57,442 nucleotides of DNA from Actinoplanes sp. KI2 (GTDB lineage Bacteria; Actinomycetota; Actinomycetes; Mycobacteriales; Micromonosporaceae): NCBI RefSeq assembly GCF_025630775.1, contig NZ_JAOSZE010000055.1:1-57442 (forward strand), written 5' to 3'. The position numbers were made by a program, and so were the translations under genes. The notes beneath the pieces are model-generated. The model ran no database searches and was not told where the DNA came from. It saw only the letters and a program-made list of their open reading frames with translations. Shown in pieces: positions 50,231 through 57,442 of this stretch. Positions within the stretch are counted from its first letter, which is position 1. Every line of letters begins with the position of its first letter.

Positions 50231-51181
50231 GTGGCCGCCGATCGCCTGCACCGCGTTGCCGTCCTCGTGCTCGAGGGCGCCAAACCGCTCGACGTCGGCA
50301 TCCCGGCACAGGTCTTCACGACCAGATCGAGCATGCCGTACGAGGTGCGCGTCTGCGGTCCGGCGCCCGGCTTGGTCACCGGCGGCGACGGGCTGTCGTA
50401 CCACGTCGCCCACGGCCTCGACGCGCTCGACTGGGCCGACATCGTCTTCATCCCCGGCTACCGCTTCCCGGACCGGGAGGACCCGCCGCCGGCCGTGGTC
50501 GACGCGCTGCTCGCCGCGCACGCCGCCGGGAAAAGGCTCGCCGCGATCTCGACCGGCGCGTTCGCGCTCGCCGCCACCGGCCTGCTCGACGGCAAGCGGG
50601 CCACCACGCACTGGCACTACACACGCCAGCTCGCCGTGAAGCACCCGCGCGTCCGGGTGGACGAGAACGTGCTCTTCGTCGACGAGGGCAGCGTGCTCAC
50701 CTCGGCCGGCGCCGCCTCGGGGATCGACCTCTGCCTGCACATCCTGCGCCGGGACCTCGGCGTGTCGGCGTCCAACCACGCGGCCCGCCGGCTGGTCGCG
50801 GCGCCCTACCGCAGCGGCGGCCAGGCCCAGTACGTGCCCCGCAGCGTTCCCGAACCGCTGGGCGCGCGGTTCGCCGCCACCCGGGAGTGGGCGCTGCATC
50901 GGCTCGACAAGCCGCTCACCCTCGAGGTGCTCGCCCGGCACGCGGCGGTGTCGCCGCGCACGTTCTCCCGGCGATTCGTCGAGGACACCGGATACACGCC
51001 GATGCAATGGGTGCTGCGCGCCCGCATCGACCTGGCCCGCGAGCTGCTCGAGCGGTCGGAGCGCAGCGTCGAGCAGATCGCCGAGGATGTCGGCCTGGGC
51101 ACCGGCTCGAATCTGCGCCTGCACTTCCAGCGCGTCCTCGGCACCACGCCGAGCCAGTACCGCCGAACCTTCGGTGGCTAG
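50231..51181 (+). CDS. GlxA-family AraC-type transcriptional regulator
   Basis: 316 residues: an N-terminal DJ-1/PfpI (GATase1-like) domain (1-180) and a C-terminal AraC double helix-turn-helix (PLTLEVLARHAAVSPRTFSRRF and SVEQIAEDVGLGTGSNLRLHF). The nucleophile elbow reads AISTGAFALA, so the usual Cys is replaced by Thr and the domain is a sensor, not an enzyme. It likely controls a nearby gene; the following GAPDH gene is the only candidate on the same strand. Confidence 0.9.
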   Translation: MAADRLHRVAVLVLEGAKPLDVGIPAQVFTTRSSMPYEVRVCGPAPGLVTGGDGLSYHVAHGLDALDWADIVFIPGYRFPDREDPPPAVVDALLAAHAAGKRLAAISTGAFALAATGLLDGKRATTHWHYTRQLAVKHPRVRVDENVLFVDEGSVLTSAGAASGIDLCLHILRRDLGVSASNHAARRLVAAPYRSGGQAQYVPRSVPEPLGARFAATREWALHRLDKPLTLEVLARHAAVSPRTFSRRFVEDTGYTPMQWVLRARIDLARELLERSERSVEQIAEDVGLGTGSNLRLHFQRVLGTTPSQYRRTFGG

Positions 51182-51245
51182 ATCCTTGCGAAGGGTGGCG
51201 CTCGAGCCGCTGTCGATTCTTCGGGCCGGGAAACAGGCTTGGGGC

Positions 51246-52238
51246 ATGACTCGCATCGCCATCAACGGATTCGGTCGCATCGGGCGCAACGTGCTGCGCG
51301 CCCTGCTCGAACGGGACAGCAAGCTCGAGGTCGTCGCCGTGAACGACCTCGCCGAACCACGGGCCCTCGCCCGCCTGCTCGCCTTCGACTCCACCTCGGG
51401 GCGGCTCGGCCGGCCGGTGAGTGTCGACGGCGACACCCTGGTCGTCGACGGCCGGCGCATCAAGGTGCTCGCCGAGCGGGAGCCGGCCGCGCTGCCCTGG
51501 GCCGACCTCGGCGTCGAGGTGGTCCTCGAGGCGACCGGCCGCTTCACCAAGGCCGAGGCGGCCCGCGCGCACCTCGCCGCCGGCGCGCGGAAGGTGCTGG
51601 TCGGCGCCCCGTCCGACGGCGCCGACGTGACCATTGCCTTCGGCGTCAACACCGGCGCGTACGACCCGGCCGCGCACACGATCATCTCGAACGCGTCCTG
51701 CACCACCAACGCGCTCGCCCCGCTGGCGGCCGTGCTGGACGAGCTGGCCGGCATCGAGCACGGCTTCATGACCACGGTCCACGCGTACACCCAGGAGCAG
51801 AACCTGCAGGACGGCCCGCACCGGGACGCCCGCCGGGCCCGCGCCGCGGCGGTCAACATCGTGCCGACCACCACGGGCGCGGCCAAGGCGATCGGCAAGG
51901 TGCTGCCCAACCTGGACGGCCGGCTGTCCGGCGACTCGATCCGGGTGCCGGTGCCGGTCGGCTCGATCGTCGAGCTGAACACGACGGTCCGCCGGGAGGT
52001 GTCGCGCGACGAGGTGCTGACCGCGTACCGGGTGGCGGCGGACGGGCCGCTGGCCGGGATCCTGGAGTACTCGGACGACGAGCTGGTCTCGTCGGACATC
52101 ACCGGCAACCCGGCATCGTCCATCTTCGACTCGAAGCTCACCCGGGTCGACGGCCGGCACGTCAAGGTGGTCGCCTGGTACGACAACGAGTGGGGCTTCT
52201 CGCACCGGGTGGTCGACACCCTGGAGCTGATCTCCTAG
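51246..52238 (+). CDS. gap: Type I glyceraldehyde-3-phosphate dehydrogenase (standalone)
   Basis: 330 residues. N-terminal INGFGRIGR is the NAD-binding motif, with D34 in VNDLAEP indicating NAD preference. Catalytic C152 is in SNASCTTNALAPL and H179 in MTTVHAYTQ, with WYDNEWGFSHRV near the end. It converts glyceraldehyde-3-phosphate to 1,3-bisphosphoglycerate. There is no pgk or tpi beside it, so it is probably a second paralogue separate from the glycolytic cluster. Starts 65 bp after the GlxA-family regulator. Confidence 0.93.
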   Translation: MTRIAINGFGRIGRNVLRALLERDSKLEVVAVNDLAEPRALARLLAFDSTSGRLGRPVSVDGDTLVVDGRRIKVLAEREPAALPWADLGVEVVLEATGRFTKAEAARAHLAAGARKVLVGAPSDGADVTIAFGVNTGAYDPAAHTIISNASCTTNALAPLAAVLDELAGIEHGFMTTVHAYTQEQNLQDGPHRDARRARAAAVNIVPTTTGAAKAIGKVLPNLDGRLSGDSIRVPVPVGSIVELNTTVRREVSRDEVLTAYRVAADGPLAGILEYSDDELVSSDITGNPASSIFDSKLTRVDGRHVKVVAWYDNEWGFSHRVVDTLELIS

Positions 52239-52246
52239 CCGTCGGC

Positions 52247-52726
52247 TCAGCCCGGCAGCTCCGCCTGCACCTTCTCCCGCCGGCGCCGACCCCAGCTGCG
52301 CGTCTCGTCCAGCACCAGCTTGTCGATCGCCGCCACCAACTCCCGCTGCCGTTCGAGCGTCCGCTCGTCCGCGGGCAACAGCCGATACTGGGAGATCGCG
52401 GCCTCCGCCTGGGCCCTGGCCTCGGAGGCCGCGAGCCAGTCGTCGTGCCACGAGACGACCCGCCGCAGCCCCGCCAGGAACGCCACGAACGCCGCCACCG
52501 TGGCCGTGATCCACGCCGGCGCGCTGAGCGCCGCCAGCACGGTCGCCGCGCCGGCCAGGAACAGCGCCCCCGATTCGGACAGCACGTACTTGCGCCGGGT
52601 CTTGCTCATTTGCGCCCGGTACCACTCGAGCTGCACCATCGCGTGCACGAGCGCGCGATCGCCGAGCTCCTCCTCGGAGAGCCGGCGGTCGATCTCGATG
52701 AGCTGCTGTCGCTGCGCGTGCGTCAC
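52247..52726 (-). CDS. DUF4231-like membrane protein
   Basis: About 159 residues. WYRAQMSKTRRKYVLSESG is followed by two adjacent transmembrane helices (LFLAGAATVLAALSA and TATVAAFVAFLAGLRRVVSW) and a cytoplasmic helical tail ending RRRREKVQAELPG. This matches DUF4231 (SLATT-like) membrane proteins, some of which act near nucleotide-triggered defence systems. No such partner is visible here. The GTG at 52726 is the likely start, though a ribosome-binding site is not clear. Confidence 0.7.
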   Translation of the reverse strand: MTHAQRQQLIEIDRRLSEEELGDRALVHAMVQLEWYRAQMSKTRRKYVLSESGALFLAGAATVLAALSAPAWITATVAAFVAFLAGLRRVVSWHDDWLAASEARAQAEAAISQYRLLPADERTLERQRELVAAIDKLVLDETRSWGRRRREKVQAELPG

Positions 52727-52811
52727 GCTCCACAGTCTGCCGTGAAGGTCAAGAAGCCCGGTGGGCCAGGGTCTGCCCTGGTCCGGAGCCGGCGTCTGAG
52801 AGAGTGGACCG

Positions 52812-53555
52812 GTGGGTGAACGGGTGCTGGAAGCGGATTGTGCGAGCTGTGTCGGGCTCTGCTGCGTCGCGCCGGCCTTCGTCAAGTCGTCCGACTTCGC
52901 CATCACCAAGCCGGCCGGGCAACCCTGTCCGAATCTTGGCGCCGACTTTCGGTGCGGCATCCATGAGCGGCTCGCGGAGAGCGGCTTTCCCGGGTGCGTG
53001 GTGTTCGACTGTTTCGGGGCCGGGCAGCGGATCAGCCGGGAGACCTTCGGCATCGGGCAGGACTGGCAGAGCGCGCCCGAGATGCTGGGGCTGCTTCCCG
53101 TCGTACGGCAGCTGCACGAGCTGATGTGGCTGCTGACCGAGGCGCTTAAGCTGGCCGCAGCGGTTCGCGTACACCCGAAACTGCGTGCCGAACTCGCCCG
53201 GATCGACCACCTGGCGGGCGGAACGCCCGCGCAGCTCAAGGGGCTGGACGTGGACGCGGAGCGGCGGAAGGTCAACCCGCTGCTGCAGCAGGCGAGCAAC
53301 CTGGCCCGGGCCGGCACTCCGAAGGCCGACTACCGCGGGGCCAATCTGATCGGGCGGAAGATGCGCGGCGCCGCCCTCAACGGCGCCAGTTTCCGGGGTG
53401 CGCTGCTGATCGGGGCGGACCTGCGGGGCGCGGATCTGCGGCGGGCCGATTTCACCGGAGCCGATCTGCGCGGTGCCGACCTGCGCGGGGCGGATCTCAC
53501 CGGTGCGCTGTTCCTCAGTAGGTCACAACTGCGCGCGGCGGTCACCGATACCTAG
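52812..53555 (+). CDS. Cys-rich zinc-type domain fused to pentapeptide repeats
   Basis: 247 residues, GTG start (MGERVLEADCASCVGLCCVAP). The first ~70 residues hold eight cysteines (ADCASCVGLCC, PCPNLG, FRCGIHE, GCVVFDCFG), like the YkgJ CxxCxxCC metal-binding family. A helical middle (LLPVVRQLHELMWLLTEALK) is followed by about 11 A(D/N)LxG-type pentapeptides (GANLIG, GADLRG, GADLRR, GADLTG), which fold as a right-handed beta-helix. The substrate and partner are unknown. It lies 9 bp before terC and could be translated from the same message. Confidence 0.8.
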   Translation: MGERVLEADCASCVGLCCVAPAFVKSSDFAITKPAGQPCPNLGADFRCGIHERLAESGFPGCVVFDCFGAGQRISRETFGIGQDWQSAPEMLGLLPVVRQLHELMWLLTEALKLAAAVRVHPKLRAELARIDHLAGGTPAQLKGLDVDAERRKVNPLLQQASNLARAGTPKADYRGANLIGRKMRGAALNGASFRGALLIGADLRGADLRRADFTGADLRGADLRGADLTGALFLSRSQLRAAVTDT

Positions 53556-53564
53556 GATGTGGCC

Positions 53565-54800
53565 ATGCAGAGCGTGTCGGGGTGGGTTTGGCTGCTGACC
53601 GTTCTCGGCATCGTCGGGCTGCTGCTGTTCGACTTCTTCTTCCACGTACGCAAGGCGCATGTGCCGTCGCTCGGCGAGGCCGCCCGGTGGACGGCGATCT
53701 ACGTGGCGATCGCCGTTCTGTTCGGACTCGGGGTGACCGTCTTGGCCGGCGGGCAGAGCGGGGCCGAGTATTTCGCCGGCTACGTGACCGAGGAAGCGTT
53801 GTCGGTCGACAACCTCTTCGTGTTCCTGCTGCTGCTCGGCAGCTTCAAGGTGCCCCGGGCCGACCAGCAGAAGGTGCTGCTCGTCGGCATCGCCGTCTCG
53901 CTGGTGGCCCGGACCGGCTTCATCTTCCTGGGTGCCGCGCTGATCGACTCGTTCGCCTGGGTGTTCTACATCTTCGGGCTGATTCTGCTGGTCACGGCCG
54001 GCAACCTGCTGCGGCACCAGAGCGGCGAGGAGGAGGAGCCGCCCAACAACATCATCATCCGGGTGGCCCGGCGGGTGCTGCGCACCTCCGACGTGTACGA
54101 CGGGGACAAGCTGTTCACGTACCGGGACGGGCGGCGGATGATGACGCCGATGCTGCTGGTGATGGTGGCGATCGGCGGCACCGACATCCTGTTCGCCCTG
54201 GACAGCATCCCGGCGATCTTCGGGCTCACGCAGAACGTGTACATCGTGTTCACCGCGACCGCGTTCTCGCTGCTGGGGCTGCGGCAGCTGTACTTCCTCA
54301 TCGACGGGCTGCTGGACCGGCTCGTCTATCTCTCGTACGGGCTCGCGGCGATCCTCGCGCTGATCGGCGTGAAGCTGATCCTGCACGCGCTGCACGAGAA
54401 CAACGTGCCGTTCATCAACGACGGCGAGCCGGTCCACGCCGCCGAAATCTCCACCGAGGTGTCCCTGGCGACCATCGTGGCCATCCTGCTGATCACCGTG
54501 GTGGTGTCGCTGCTGAGCCCGAAGGGCCGAGCGCAGACGTACGTGGCGACGGCCCGCCGGCACGCCACCGAGTTCCTCGAGGTGGAGACGGACCCGGCCT
54601 ACTGCGACGAGCTGTTCCACAAGCTGCTCGGCGAGGAGGCCAAGCTCCGGACGCTGCCGGAGAAGTATCGGGCGCGGATCCGGGCCGAGGACGAGCTGAT
54701 GGACCTGCTGCGCCGGGCGCACGACCTGCACGACGAGCGGGTGGCGACGGGGCGCTGCTTCGTAGTAGCCGGGGCGGGACCGACCGGGGCAGCCGAGTAG
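53565..54800 (+). CDS. TerC-family integral membrane protein
   Basis: 411 residues with about nine transmembrane helices. The TerC signature is EALSVDNLFVFLLLLGSFKV near 80-100 and GGTDILFALDSIPAIFG near 205-222, with the conserved Asp residues inside membranes. Family members export Mn2+ or load metal onto secreted enzymes; tellurite resistance is a side effect in some. The cytoplasmic tail (~45 residues, AKLRTLPEKYRARIRAEDEL) is long and charged. ATG 53565 is chosen because AGGA (53554-53557) is 7 bases upstream. No yybP-ykoY-type riboswitch is visible. Confidence 0.9.
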   Translation: MQSVSGWVWLLTVLGIVGLLLFDFFFHVRKAHVPSLGEAARWTAIYVAIAVLFGLGVTVLAGGQSGAEYFAGYVTEEALSVDNLFVFLLLLGSFKVPRADQQKVLLVGIAVSLVARTGFIFLGAALIDSFAWVFYIFGLILLVTAGNLLRHQSGEEEEPPNNIIIRVARRVLRTSDVYDGDKLFTYRDGRRMMTPMLLVMVAIGGTDILFALDSIPAIFGLTQNVYIVFTATAFSLLGLRQLYFLIDGLLDRLVYLSYGLAAILALIGVKLILHALHENNVPFINDGEPVHAAEISTEVSLATIVAILLITVVVSLLSPKGRAQTYVATARRHATEFLEVETDPAYCDELFHKLLGEEAKLRTLPEKYRARIRAEDELMDLLRRAHDLHDERVATGRCFVVAGAGPTGAAE

Positions 54801-54804
54801 CCGC

Positions 54805-55905
54805 TCAGAAGTTGTGGGTGGTCGAGCCCATCTCGTCGTCGGCCGGGTTGCGCGGGGCGACGCTCCGGGCGCGGGCCGAGTTTCCGGCCAGCCGGGCGGC
54901 GGTCCGGCGCACCTGCTCGGCCCGGTCGAGCGGCGCCTCGGGACCGCCGAGCAGGCTGGAGAGGTTCGTCCGCTCGTTCGGGTCGTGGTCGTAACCGGCG
55001 CCACCGGCGACCAGGCCGGCCACCCGGGCGGCCAGGTCGGCGGCGCGGGCCTCCAGGTCGGGGCCGCCGCGCAGGGTGACCTCGTCGGCCGGGCGGGCCG
55101 GGCGGGAGCGGGCCACCTCGTCGAAGCCGGGGCGCAGGACCTGCGGCGGGGTCACGCCGAACTCGGCGCGGCCGGCCATCGGCGCGGCGTACGGGACGTA
55201 GCCGCCGTCCTGGCCAGGGTGGGCCCGCGGGGCGGGCGCGGGGGTGGCGGGCGGCGCCGAGCCGACCACCGGGCTGCCGGGCGGGTACTGGTAGGTCGTG
55301 TAGGGCTGTTCGTCGTAGACGTCCGGCACGGCCGCGGTCGGTGGCGGCTCGACCGCCGGAACGGCGCCGAGCAGCGAGACGGTCTGCCCGTCGCCGCCCT
55401 GGTAGTTGCTGAACTCCGGGCCGATCACCAGGCGGGACAGCATGCGGGCCTGCGGCGCCGGGATGCCGAGCTCGGCGGCGTGGTCCACCCGGTACCGGGC
55501 GATCGCCTGGCGCAGCACGTTGGCGAGCCGATCCGCGTCACTGACCGAGGTGAGGTCGCCGCCCGCGAAGACCAGCGCCGGGAACGCGCCGCCGGAGCCG
55601 GCGCAGACCAGCTGGATCTGGGTGACGGTGGCCGAGCGGCCGGCGTCCCGGCTGCCCGGCTGGACCCGCAGGTGCTGGGGGAACGGCCAGCGCAGCTCGC
55701 CGGTGGCGCCGGTGGCGGCGTCGCGGTAGACGACGCGCTCCTCGGTGACCACGACCTCGGTCTCCTCGGGCAGCGCCCAGCGGGGGAGGGAGTTGGGCTC
55801 CTCGAACGCGTACTCGGCCACGGCGCAGCGCCCGGTCCACAGCACGCGCGAACCGGACGCGTCTGCGGCGGTGCCGGACGCGGCCAGGAAGAATCTCTCG
55901 GACAT
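54805..55905 (-). CDS. Conserved hypothetical protein with disordered middle
   Basis: 366 residues starting MSERFFLAASGTAADASGS. The first ~180 residues are globular and resemble PH-like/GRAM barrels by strand pattern only (EVVVTEERVVYRDAATGATGELRW; LVIGPEFSNYQGGDG). A Pro/Tyr/Gly-rich disordered middle (YTTYQYPPGSPVVGSAPPA) and a C-terminal helix ending PADDEMGSTTHNF follow. No known domain is certain. It is convergent with terC (4-bp gap). Ribosome-binding GGGGGGTAGG is present. I recall similar proteins only in Micromonosporaceae-like genomes. Confidence 0.65.
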   Translation of the reverse strand: MSERFFLAASGTAADASGSRVLWTGRCAVAEYAFEEPNSLPRWALPEETEVVVTEERVVYRDAATGATGELRWPFPQHLRVQPGSRDAGRSATVTQIQLVCAGSGGAFPALVFAGGDLTSVSDADRLANVLRQAIARYRVDHAAELGIPAPQARMLSRLVIGPEFSNYQGGDGQTVSLLGAVPAVEPPPTAAVPDVYDEQPYTTYQYPPGSPVVGSAPPATPAPAPRAHPGQDGGYVPYAAPMAGRAEFGVTPPQVLRPGFDEVARSRPARPADEVTLRGGPDLEARAADLAARVAGLVAGGAGYDHDPNERTNLSSLLGGPEAPLDRAEQVRRTAARLAGNSARARSVAPRNPADDEMGSTTHNF

Positions 55906-56066
55906 GCTCGCCTACCCCCCAGTCGGCGGCCGCGCGTCGGACGCGGCTGAGGTTGATTACAACCGGGCGCACCGGGCCTCGACAAGTCACCGGCCGCGAA
56001 TCACACCCGATTTCCTGACGTCAACATGACAGGCCGGTTCCGATGGAACCTTTGGGTGATCGTTAG

Positions 56067-56918
56067 TCACTTTCGGTTACTAAAAAGGCCCGACGGAGGG
56101 GTCGGTGACGCGACAGCGACACTGTCAGTGACCGGCGCCACCCCGCCGGAGAAGCGGTCGAGATCGGTCTCCACGCGGCCCGGGAACCAGTCGCCGGCCG
56201 CCCGCCGGGTGAGCTCGGCGACCGGCGGCGGGGTGCGGCCGGCGACCACCACGAGGTTGCCGAAGCGGCGGCCGCGCAGCACCGCGGCGTCGGCCACGAG
56301 GCAGGCCTCGGGCAGCGCCGCGCGGATGGTGGCCACCTGTGCGCGGGCGTAGCGCAGCGGCGGGCCGTCCGCGATGTTGGCGATCAGCCGGCCGGTCGGC
56401 GCGAGCACCCGGGCGATCTCCCGGGCGAACTCGACCGACGCGAGGTGGGCCGGGGTGCGGGCGCCCGCGAAGACGTCCAGGACGACCACGTCGTACCCGC
56501 CGTCGCGCATGCCCTCGACGGCCGCGCGGGCGTCCCCGACCCGTACCCGGATATTTGCCTTGGCGGGCAGCGGCAGCTCGCGGCGGACCAGCTCGACCAG
56601 GGCGCCGTCGATCTCCACCACGCGCTGCGGGGAGCCCGGCCTGGTCGCCGCGAGGTAGCGGGGCAGGGTCAGCGCGCCGCCGCCCAGGTGCAGCGCGCGC
56701 AGTGGCTCGCCGGGCGGCGCGAGCAGGTCGATCGCCGCCGCCATCCGCCGGATGTACTCGAACTCCAGGTGGGCCGGGTCGTCGAGATCGACGTACGACT
56801 GCGGTGTCCCGTCCAGCATCAGGCTGTACGCCGACCGGCGGTCGGGGTCGGGGATCAGCTCGGCGACGCCCGAGGCGACCGTCTCGACCAGCCGTCCCGA
56901 CCCTCTGCGTTGCGCCAC
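56067..56918 (-). CDS. Spermidine-synthase-like methyltransferase-fold protein
   Basis: 283 residues of the spermidine-synthase-like fold: LHLGGGALTLPRYLA (glycine loop), VVEIDGALVELVRRELPL (acidic loop), VRVGDARAAVEGMRDGGYDVVVLDVFAGARTP (the aminopropyl/AdoMet pocket). The polyamine-synthase catalytic Asp is replaced by context ending DVF, and the gatekeeping residues differ, so it is annotated only as SpeE-like. It is often found alone in actinobacteria. Substrate unknown. Starts with GTG. Confidence 0.8.
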   Translation of the reverse strand: MAQRRGSGRLVETVASGVAELIPDPDRRSAYSLMLDGTPQSYVDLDDPAHLEFEYIRRMAAAIDLLAPPGEPLRALHLGGGALTLPRYLAATRPGSPQRVVEIDGALVELVRRELPLPAKANIRVRVGDARAAVEGMRDGGYDVVVLDVFAGARTPAHLASVEFAREIARVLAPTGRLIANIADGPPLRYARAQVATIRAALPEACLVADAAVLRGRRFGNLVVVAGRTPPPVAELTRRAAGDWFPGRVETDLDRFSGGVAPVTDSVAVASPTPPSGLFSNRK

Positions 56919-57005
56919 TTCGCCAGTGTCCCAAGGACAGGCACAAAGTCCCTATTCGCTCGGGCAACCGGCGACGAGGCTGGGCGGAACGGGGTGATCG
57001 ACCCG

Positions 57006-57332
57006 ATGCCCCTGCGTGGCGTTGGAGGGGACGTGCCGCTGGGCACGATCGCGTTCCTGGCCATGGCGGCCGCCCTCGGCGCCGGCAGCGGCGCCACCTT
57101 CGCGCTGGTCGCCGCAGTCGCCCCGGCCAACCAGGTGGGGTCGGTGACGGGCGTCGTCGGGGCCGCGGGCGGTCTGGGTGGATTCGTCCCACCTTTGGTT
57201 ATGGGCGCGATCTACGGCAATTTCGGGAATTATGGGCTTGGGCTTGCCCTCCTAGCCGTGGTGGCACTCGCGGCGTTGCTCCTCGACCTGTTTTCGGTGG
57301 GCCGTAGCGCCCGACCGGTTGCGGCGGCCTAG
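57006..57332 (+). pseudogene. narK: C-terminal remnant of a NarK-type nitrate/nitrite transporter
   Basis: Only the last ~105 residues of the MFS carrier remain: FLAMAAALGAGSGATFALVAAV, then the nitrate signature VGSVTGVVGAAGGLGGF and helix 12. A normal NarK is ~400-450 residues. No other NarK sequence lies upstream in any frame before the SpeE-like gene start at 56918. An in-frame ATG with no convincing ribosome-binding site is at 57006. It is likely a decayed gene left by a deletion, kept in phase beside narG. Confidence 0.75.
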
Positions 57333-57346
57333 GGAAAGGAATCCAC

Positions 57347-57442
57347 GTGGCCGAGCTCGACGACTCCCTGACCCAGGCGCTGGTCGGGACGAGACGCTTC
57401 TTCACCCGTGGGGAGGTCTCGCCCGACCGGCGGGCGCTCTAC
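57347..57442 (+). CDS. narG: Respiratory nitrate reductase alpha subunit NarG, N-terminus only
   Basis: 32 codons from GTG 57347 with AAAGGA upstream. MAELDDSLTQALVGTRRFFT and RGEVSPDRRAL match the start of actinobacterial NarG (RFFRRGEVS-like). The window ends before the Mo-cofactor motifs. The narK remnant immediately upstream supports the call, since narK-narG order is common. Confidence 0.7.
   Translation, partial: MAELDDSLTQALVGTRRFFTRGEVSPDRRALY

Noticed and set aside
53530..53565. Manganese riboswitch before terC
   Set aside because: Only 9 bp separate it from the upstream gene, leaving no room for the yybP-ykoY fold.
56930..56965. DosR-type hypoxia box before the narK remnant
   Set aside because: AAAGTCCC is a half-site, but GGAC-N9-GTCC has the wrong spacing for the known palindrome.

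Overview
The window is high-GC actinobacterial DNA. Near-exclusive G/C third positions, a WhiB7 regulator, a mycoredoxin, an AdnAB nuclease pair, a UPF0182 protein and an F420-type PPOX protein all point to a soil actinomycete, and I would guess Micromonosporaceae (an Actinoplanes relative). From memory, adnA-adnB-nudC-mycoredoxin-uvrD2-whiB7-ABC1 kinase-DUF2342-PDZ protease-UPF0182 follows the order of the Mycobacterium tuberculosis Rv3202c-Rv3193c block, so the first 33.5 kb is an old conserved neighbourhood with lineage-specific insertions. I see no insertion sequence, prophage, CRISPR array or rRNA.

Layout. 1-6.1 kb: 3' part of adnA and complete adnB (double-strand-break resection). 6.2-9.1 kb: a small conserved protein, a cold-shock protein with a structured leader, a PlsC acyltransferase and two membrane proteins. 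9.1-12.3 kb: an SsuABC/TauABC-type importer with an Rrf2 regulator and a candidate operator. 12.5-16.0 kb: a catalytic plus non-catalytic M16 peptidase pair overlapping nudC. 16.1-18.2 kb: a PhyH-type dioxygenase and two overlapping, mutually similar unknown genes. 18.3-21.9 kb: mycoredoxin, uvrD2, and whiB7 with a complete attenuation leader (WhiB7-type promoter, 97-codon upstream ORF ending in Pro-Pro-Arg-Gly-Arg-Pro-Val, alternative hairpins, intrinsic terminator). 22-33.4 kb: M18 aminopeptidase, ABC1 kinase, ThiF-like protein with four DnaA boxes in its upstream region, a zinc-ribbon protein, a YgjP-like metallopeptidase, a CofC-like protein, a DUF2342 protein, a Lon-type PDZ protease and UPF0182.

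33.5-40.6 kb is bracketed by two identical initiator tRNA genes, each followed by the same two-hairpin terminator module and by copies of an unusual repeat. Between them lie accessory genes: DUF2007, a secreted SGNH hydrolase, MaoC, a DGPF/YCII protein with a convergent ECF42-like sigma factor, DUF4242, and a MarR-MFS drug-efflux pair. 40.9-57.4 kb is mostly accessory: a secreted copper-radical oxidase, a two-component system with an ABC-2 exporter, a lipoprotein, a PPOX protein, a deacetylase, an AlkZ-like protein, a GlxA-type regulator, a GAPDH, DUF4231, a Cys-rich/pentapeptide fusion, TerC, and an unknown protein. It ends with a spermidine-synthase-like protein, a truncated narK remnant and the start of narG.

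The strongest candidates for new biology are the whiB7 leader, where a macrolide-type Arg-X-Arg motif sits on the switch hairpin; the duplicated fMet-tRNA/terminator/repeat module around an accessory islet; the DnaA-box cluster; and the unrecognised paralogous gene pair at 17.0-18.2 kb.
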